Of a stretch of DNA of 64,000 bases, positions 62,367-64,000 are shown one piece after another. The DNA is from Microbacterium terrae. GTDB taxonomy: Bacteria; Actinomycetota; Actinomycetes; Actinomycetales; Microbacteriaceae. The stretch's first letter is position 1, and the number at the start of each line of letters is the position of its first letter. The stretch is taken from positions 992,001 to 1,056,000 of the forward strand of contig NZ_JAFDSS010000001.1 in the NCBI RefSeq assembly GCF_017831975.1. The letters are read 5' to 3'. Under the pieces are notes generated by a model that had not been told where the DNA came from, made no database searches, and worked only from the letters and a program-made list of their open reading frames with translations. The translations under genes were made by a program, and so were the position numbers.

Positions 62367-63884
62367 TCAGGCTCCGGCGGCCGCAGCAGCCGGGGCGCCT
62401 CCGCCGCCACCACGGCGACGCCGACGCCGGCGCGTGGCAGGCTTGCCGTCGTGGTGCTCGCTGCCGCCGCCGTCGTGCGTGCCGCCGCCCTCGCCGCGAT
62501 CGCTGGTTTCGGGCTGCGTCGCCGGTGCCTTCGGCTCGGCCACCGCATCCGTCTCGAAGGTGGATCCGACACGGTCGGACGCACCGGAGCGCCGGCGGCG
62601 CCGCCGCGGGCGCTGTCCGTCACCGTCGGCCGCGGCGGCCGCGGCCGACTCGGGCGCACGACCCGCGGGCTGCGTCTTGACCGCCTGCGTGCGCGGTGCA
62701 GTGACGATTCGGCCCTTGGTGCCGGCGGGGATGTCGAGGTCGGAGTAGAGGTGCGGGCTCGACGAGTAGGTCTCGACGGGGTCGGGCTGCCCGAACTCGA
62801 GGGCGCGGTTGATGAGCGCCCACTTGTGCAGGTCGTCCCAGTCGACGAACGTCACCGCGATGCCGGTCTTGCCCGCGCGGCCGGTGCGGCCGGCGCGGTG
62901 CAGGTAGGTCTTCTCGTCGTCGGGGATCGTGTGGTTGATCACGTGGGTGACGTCGTCGACGTCGATGCCGCGCGCGGCGACATCCGTCGCGATGAGCACG
63001 TCCTTCTTGCCGGCCTTGAACCCGGCCATCGAGCGCTCGCGCGACTCCTGGCTCATGTCGCCGTGCACGGCGCCCGCGTTGAAGCCGCGGTCGTTGAGCT
63101 CGTCGACGAGCTTCTGCGCGGCGCGCTTGGTGCGCGTGAAGACGACGGTCTTGCCGCGGCCCTCGGCCTGCAGGATGCGGGCGATGACCTCGTCCTTGTC
63201 GAGCGAGTGCGCGCGGTAGACGAGGTGCTTGATGTTCGCCTGCGTCAGCCCCTCGTCGGGGTCGGTCGCCCGGATGTGGATCGGGTTCGACATGAATCGG
63301 CGGGCGAGCGCGACGATCGGCCCCGGCATCGTGGCCGAGAACAGCTGGGTGTGGCGCACCGGGGGCACCTTGGAGAAGATCTTCTCGATGTCGGCGAGGA
63401 AGCCCAGGTCGAGCATCTTGTCGGCCTCGTCGAGCACGACCTGGGTCGCGTTCGAGAGATCCAGCAGTCGCTGGTTCGCGAGGTCGATCAGGCGGCCCGG
63501 GGTGCCGACGACGATCTGCGCGCCGGCCTTGAGCTGGTCGATCTGGCCCTCGTACGCCTTGCCGCCGTAGATGGCGACGACGCTGGTCGATCGGTTCGAG
63601 GTCAGCATGTCCATGTCTTCGTAGACCTGGACCGCGAGCTCGCGGGTCGGAACGACGATGAGCGCCTTCACACCGGGCGCGGGGTCGATGCCCAGGCGCT
63701 GCACGACGGGGATGCCGAAGCCGAAGGTCTTGCCGGTGCCGGTCTTGGCCTGGCCGATGATGTCCTGCCCGGGGAGTCCGAGCGGAATGGTCTGTTCCTG
63801 GATCGGGAAGGCGTCGACGATCCCCTTGGCGGAGAGTGCGTCGACGATGTCCTGGTCCACGCCGAGTTCGGCGAAGGTCGTCAC
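62367..63884 (-). CDS. DEAD-box RNA helicase
   Basis: 505 aa. All core motifs are present: Q motif (IVDAFPIQEQTIPL), I GQAKTGTGKT, Ia PTRELA, Ib TPGRL, II DEAD in VVLDEADKMLDLGF, III SAT, and VI HRAGRTGRAG. The C-terminal 120 residues contain two Arg runs and a poly-Gly end typical of RNA-binding tails. It is probably involved in ribosome assembly or mRNA turnover. I chose the GTG at 63884 (TTFAELGVDQD); an ATG at 63941 would add 19 Pro/Arg-rich residues. Confidence 0.93.
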   Translation of the reverse strand: MTTFAELGVDQDIVDALSAKGIVDAFPIQEQTIPLGLPGQDIIGQAKTGTGKTFGFGIPVVQRLGIDPAPGVKALIVVPTRELAVQVYEDMDMLTSNRSTSVVAIYGGKAYEGQIDQLKAGAQIVVGTPGRLIDLANQRLLDLSNATQVVLDEADKMLDLGFLADIEKIFSKVPPVRHTQLFSATMPGPIVALARRFMSNPIHIRATDPDEGLTQANIKHLVYRAHSLDKDEVIARILQAEGRGKTVVFTRTKRAAQKLVDELNDRGFNAGAVHGDMSQESRERSMAGFKAGKKDVLIATDVAARGIDVDDVTHVINHTIPDDEKTYLHRAGRTGRAGKTGIAVTFVDWDDLHKWALINRALEFGQPDPVETYSSSPHLYSDLDIPAGTKGRIVTAPRTQAVKTQPAGRAPESAAAAAADGDGQRPRRRRRRSGASDRVGSTFETDAVAEPKAPATQPETSDRGEGGGTHDGGGSEHHDGKPATRRRRRRRGGGGGAPAAAAAGA

Positions 63885-64000
63885 GATATGTACCTGTTCG
63901 GTTGAGGGCGGCGGAGGCCGCGGGCGGATCCACGCCATCACTCAGCCGCAGGCGCGGGGCGTCCCAGTCCGTCGCCGGGACGCGTTCCAGGATACCCGGC

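Overview
The window is high-GC DNA with dense genes, many GTG starts and GTGA/ATGA start-stop overlaps. Gene families and order (typA, fdxA-dapC, dapD/dapE, DUF3117, O-methyltransferase, tatB, mrp; nrtR-nadABC plus a cysteine desulfurase; gcvTHP behind a glycine riboswitch) point to an actinomycete of the family Microbacteriaceae, most likely Microbacterium. I saw no rRNA, tRNA, insertion sequence, prophage or CRISPR array. It looks like chromosomal core sequence with a few odd local features.

Layout. 1-7.6 kb: rmuC (cut by the window edge), a DnaQ-like exonuclease, a zinc alcohol dehydrogenase, a methyltransferase, a RibD/DHFR-like reductase, the YchF GTPase, a probably inactive alpha/beta hydrolase, an ABC-F protein and a LysR-type helix-turn-helix protein without a sensor domain. 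7.7-16.9 kb: small membrane proteins, a PAP2 phosphatase, an Fpg/Nei glycosylase, a 39-residue Cys-rich peptide, an AhpD-like protein, an MFS exporter, an ABC exporter and a GT2 glycosyltransferase. 16.9-22.9 kb (minus strand): the NAD operon nrtR-nadA-nadB-nadC-cysteine desulfurase, with a palindromic operator at its promoter. nadB carries nine tandem 30-bp units in frame. 23.0-29.9 kb: a MarP-like membrane serine protease, a tandem glycine riboswitch, gcvT-gcvH-gcvP and a CPBP membrane protease whose C-terminus is encoded inside the shared terminator.

30-37.3 kb: an oligopeptide-type ABC importer (lipoprotein, two permeases, one fused double ATPase) with a PH-domain gene inserted on the opposite strand. 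37.4-48.7 kb: typA, azlCD, fdxA-dapC, gltA, dapD and dapE (three steps of the succinylase branch to lysine and peptidoglycan), a PIG-V-like mannosyltransferase, DUF3117, an O-methyltransferase and tatB. 48.7-53.1 kb: an MgtE-N/CBS soluble protein, a DUF1003 protein and Mrp, then a stress-type membrane protein and an alpha/beta hydrolase. 53.2-56.5 kb: an unusual operon joining an Lgt-like membrane transferase, a Pro/Gly-rich membrane protein, a Cys-rich radical SAM enzyme and a small membrane protein. 56.5-64 kb: gamma-glutamyltransferase and aminopeptidase P (translationally coupled), an EEP-fold phosphatase/nuclease, a PHP phosphoesterase, a SHOCT protein and a DEAD-box helicase.

The main regulatory theme is leaderless transcription. 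About seventeen genes have a TANNNT box exactly 6 or 7 nt before the start codon and no Shine-Dalgarno sequence. Operons with longer leaders (gcv, the peptide importer, typA, gltA) instead have Shine-Dalgarno sites and sometimes structured leaders. Perfect hairpins separate most convergent units. All functional calls come from reading motifs by eye; no database search was run.
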